A DNA stretch of 64,000 bases from Pseudescherichia sp032055545 (lineage in GTDB: Bacteria > Pseudomonadota > Gammaproteobacteria > Enterobacterales > Enterobacteriaceae). The notes under the pieces were generated by a model that searched no databases, was not told the DNA's origin, and saw only the letters and a program-made list of their open reading frames with translations. The stretch lies in the NCBI GenBank assembly GCA_032055545.1, contig DAMBQR010000015.1, positions 1 to 64,000 on the forward strand. The letters are read 5' to 3'. The translations under genes and the position numbers were made by a program. Shown here in pieces: positions 63,339 through 64,000 of the stretch; position 1 is the first letter of the stretch, and the number at the start of each line of letters is the position of its first letter.

Positions 63339-64000
63339 TATTTACTCCGCAGCCCGTAGGCAAGACGCTTGCCGTTGCGCAGGGAGAGCAGGGTCAGCAG
63401 GGTGCGCAGGGTCATCCGCTTGTTGCGGATCTGGTAGAGCGTAAAGAGCTGGTACTTCTTGCTGGCCCGATCGAACTTGTCTTTATGCTTGCGGTAGAAG
63501 TGGAAGTAGCCGGAGAACTTCTTCGGCGAGGTGGTGATCTGCATCTCTCCGTGGTTAACGTGCAGGATCTGCGTCGCCTCCTCCACCTTCCATGGCTCGC
63601 CATACTCCACCACCATCCGCAGGAAGATGTCGTAGTCCTGGGCCGCCTTCAGCTCGACGTCGAACAGGCAGGCTTTGAAGCGCGAGGCCAGGGTAAAGAC
63701 CTGGTTGCCAATAATGTTGCGCTTGTAGAACAGCGTCCGCGAATAGGGGGACTTCGGATAGAGCGGCAGGCTGGCCGGCTGGGCATAGACCTCCCCCTCG
63801 CAAACGTAGTCGTTGGCGTAGAGGAAAGCGTGAGTCACCAGCTGATGCTTATGCGCAAGGAAGACCGACAGGCGGTCCGGCGTCCACTCGTCGTCGTCGT
63901 CGATCCCGGTAATATAGTGCCCCTGCGCCTGCAAAATGGCCTGGTTGCGCACCGCGCAGGCACCGGAGTTGAACGGGTTGCGGACGTAGGTCACGCGCGG
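63338..64000 (-). CDS. wcaA: Colanic acid glycosyltransferase WcaA, 5' part missing
   Basis: The frame is open to the window edge, covering the last about 220 of 279 residues. It reads PRVTYVRNPFNSGACAVRNQA, the GT2 DDDD metal site in ITGIDDDDEWTPDRLS, NDYVCEGEVYAQPASLPLYP and ends LRNGKRLAYGLRSK. A GTG at 63994 is only an internal codon and not the start. It transfers a sugar, probably galactose, to the colanic acid unit. The gene continues to the right toward wzc, wzb and wza, which are not in view. Confidence 0.96.
   Translation of the reverse strand, partial: PRVTYVRNPFNSGACAVRNQAILQAQGHYITGIDDDDEWTPDRLSVFLAHKHQLVTHAFLYANDYVCEGEVYAQPASLPLYPKSPYSRTLFYKRNIIGNQVFTLASRFKACLFDVELKAAQDYDIFLRMVVEYGEPWKVEEATQILHVNHGEMQITTSPKKFSGYFHFYRKHKDKFDRASKKYQLFTLYQIRNKRMTLRTLLTLLSLRNGKRLAYGLRSK

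Noticed and set aside
1..64000. CRISPR arrays, tRNA or rRNA genes, IS elements, prophage genes
   Set aside because: No regular repeat-spacer series, tRNA-like sequence, transposase or integrase was seen in reading both strands.

Overview
This window is chromosomal DNA from a member of the Enterobacteriaceae, close to the Enterobacter, Lelliottia, Leclercia and Klebsiella group. The evidence is conserved gene order (tmaR-yeeA-sbmC-dacD, sbcB, plaP-yeeY-yeeZ-hisL-hisGDCBHAFI-wzzB-ugd-gnd, an O-antigen locus, galF, then colanic acid genes), near-identity of many products to the Escherichia coli proteins, and moderately GC-rich core genes. No species can be named from the sequence alone. Both ends cut through genes: a Tc-toxin-like gene on the left and wcaA on the right.

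Left part (1-11.4 kb), accessory. A large minus-strand gene encodes the N-terminal part of a TcA/VRP1-type insecticidal toxin subunit carrying two inserted lectin-like (LamG/concanavalin-type) domains in visibly AT-richer DNA. Next is a complete five-gene branched-chain amino acid ABC transporter operon (livKHMGF order) that looks more like alpha-proteobacterial Bra systems than the E. coli liv operon. It is followed by a complete second-type elongation factor G gene outside a str operon, divergent from a small ArsR-family repressor gene.

Middle (11.4-30 kb), conserved core with one insertion. tmaR, yeeA, sbmC (with a LexA-like box) and dacD are followed by an AT-rich segment with a membrane O-acyltransferase fused to an SGNH domain, which separates dacD from sbcB. 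Then come sbcB, plaP, yeeY, yeeZ and the full histidine operon with its leader peptide and attenuator.

Right part (30-64 kb), surface polysaccharides, all on the minus strand. wzzB, ugd and gnd flank an O-antigen cluster of rfbBDAC (dTDP-L-rhamnose), wzx, wzy, two GT2 and two GT4 glycosyltransferases, preceded by galF and a JUMPstart/ops element for RfaH. The colanic acid genes from wcaA (partial) to wcaM follow. They supply GDP-fucose (gmd, fcl, gmm, cpsB, cpsG), the glycosyl- and acetyltransferases, the initiating transferase WcaJ, the flippase WzxC and the polymerase WcaD. wza, wzb and wzc lie outside the window.

No tRNA, rRNA, CRISPR array, transposase or integrase gene was seen. Many intrinsic terminators, two REP elements and several intercistronic hairpins could be read directly.
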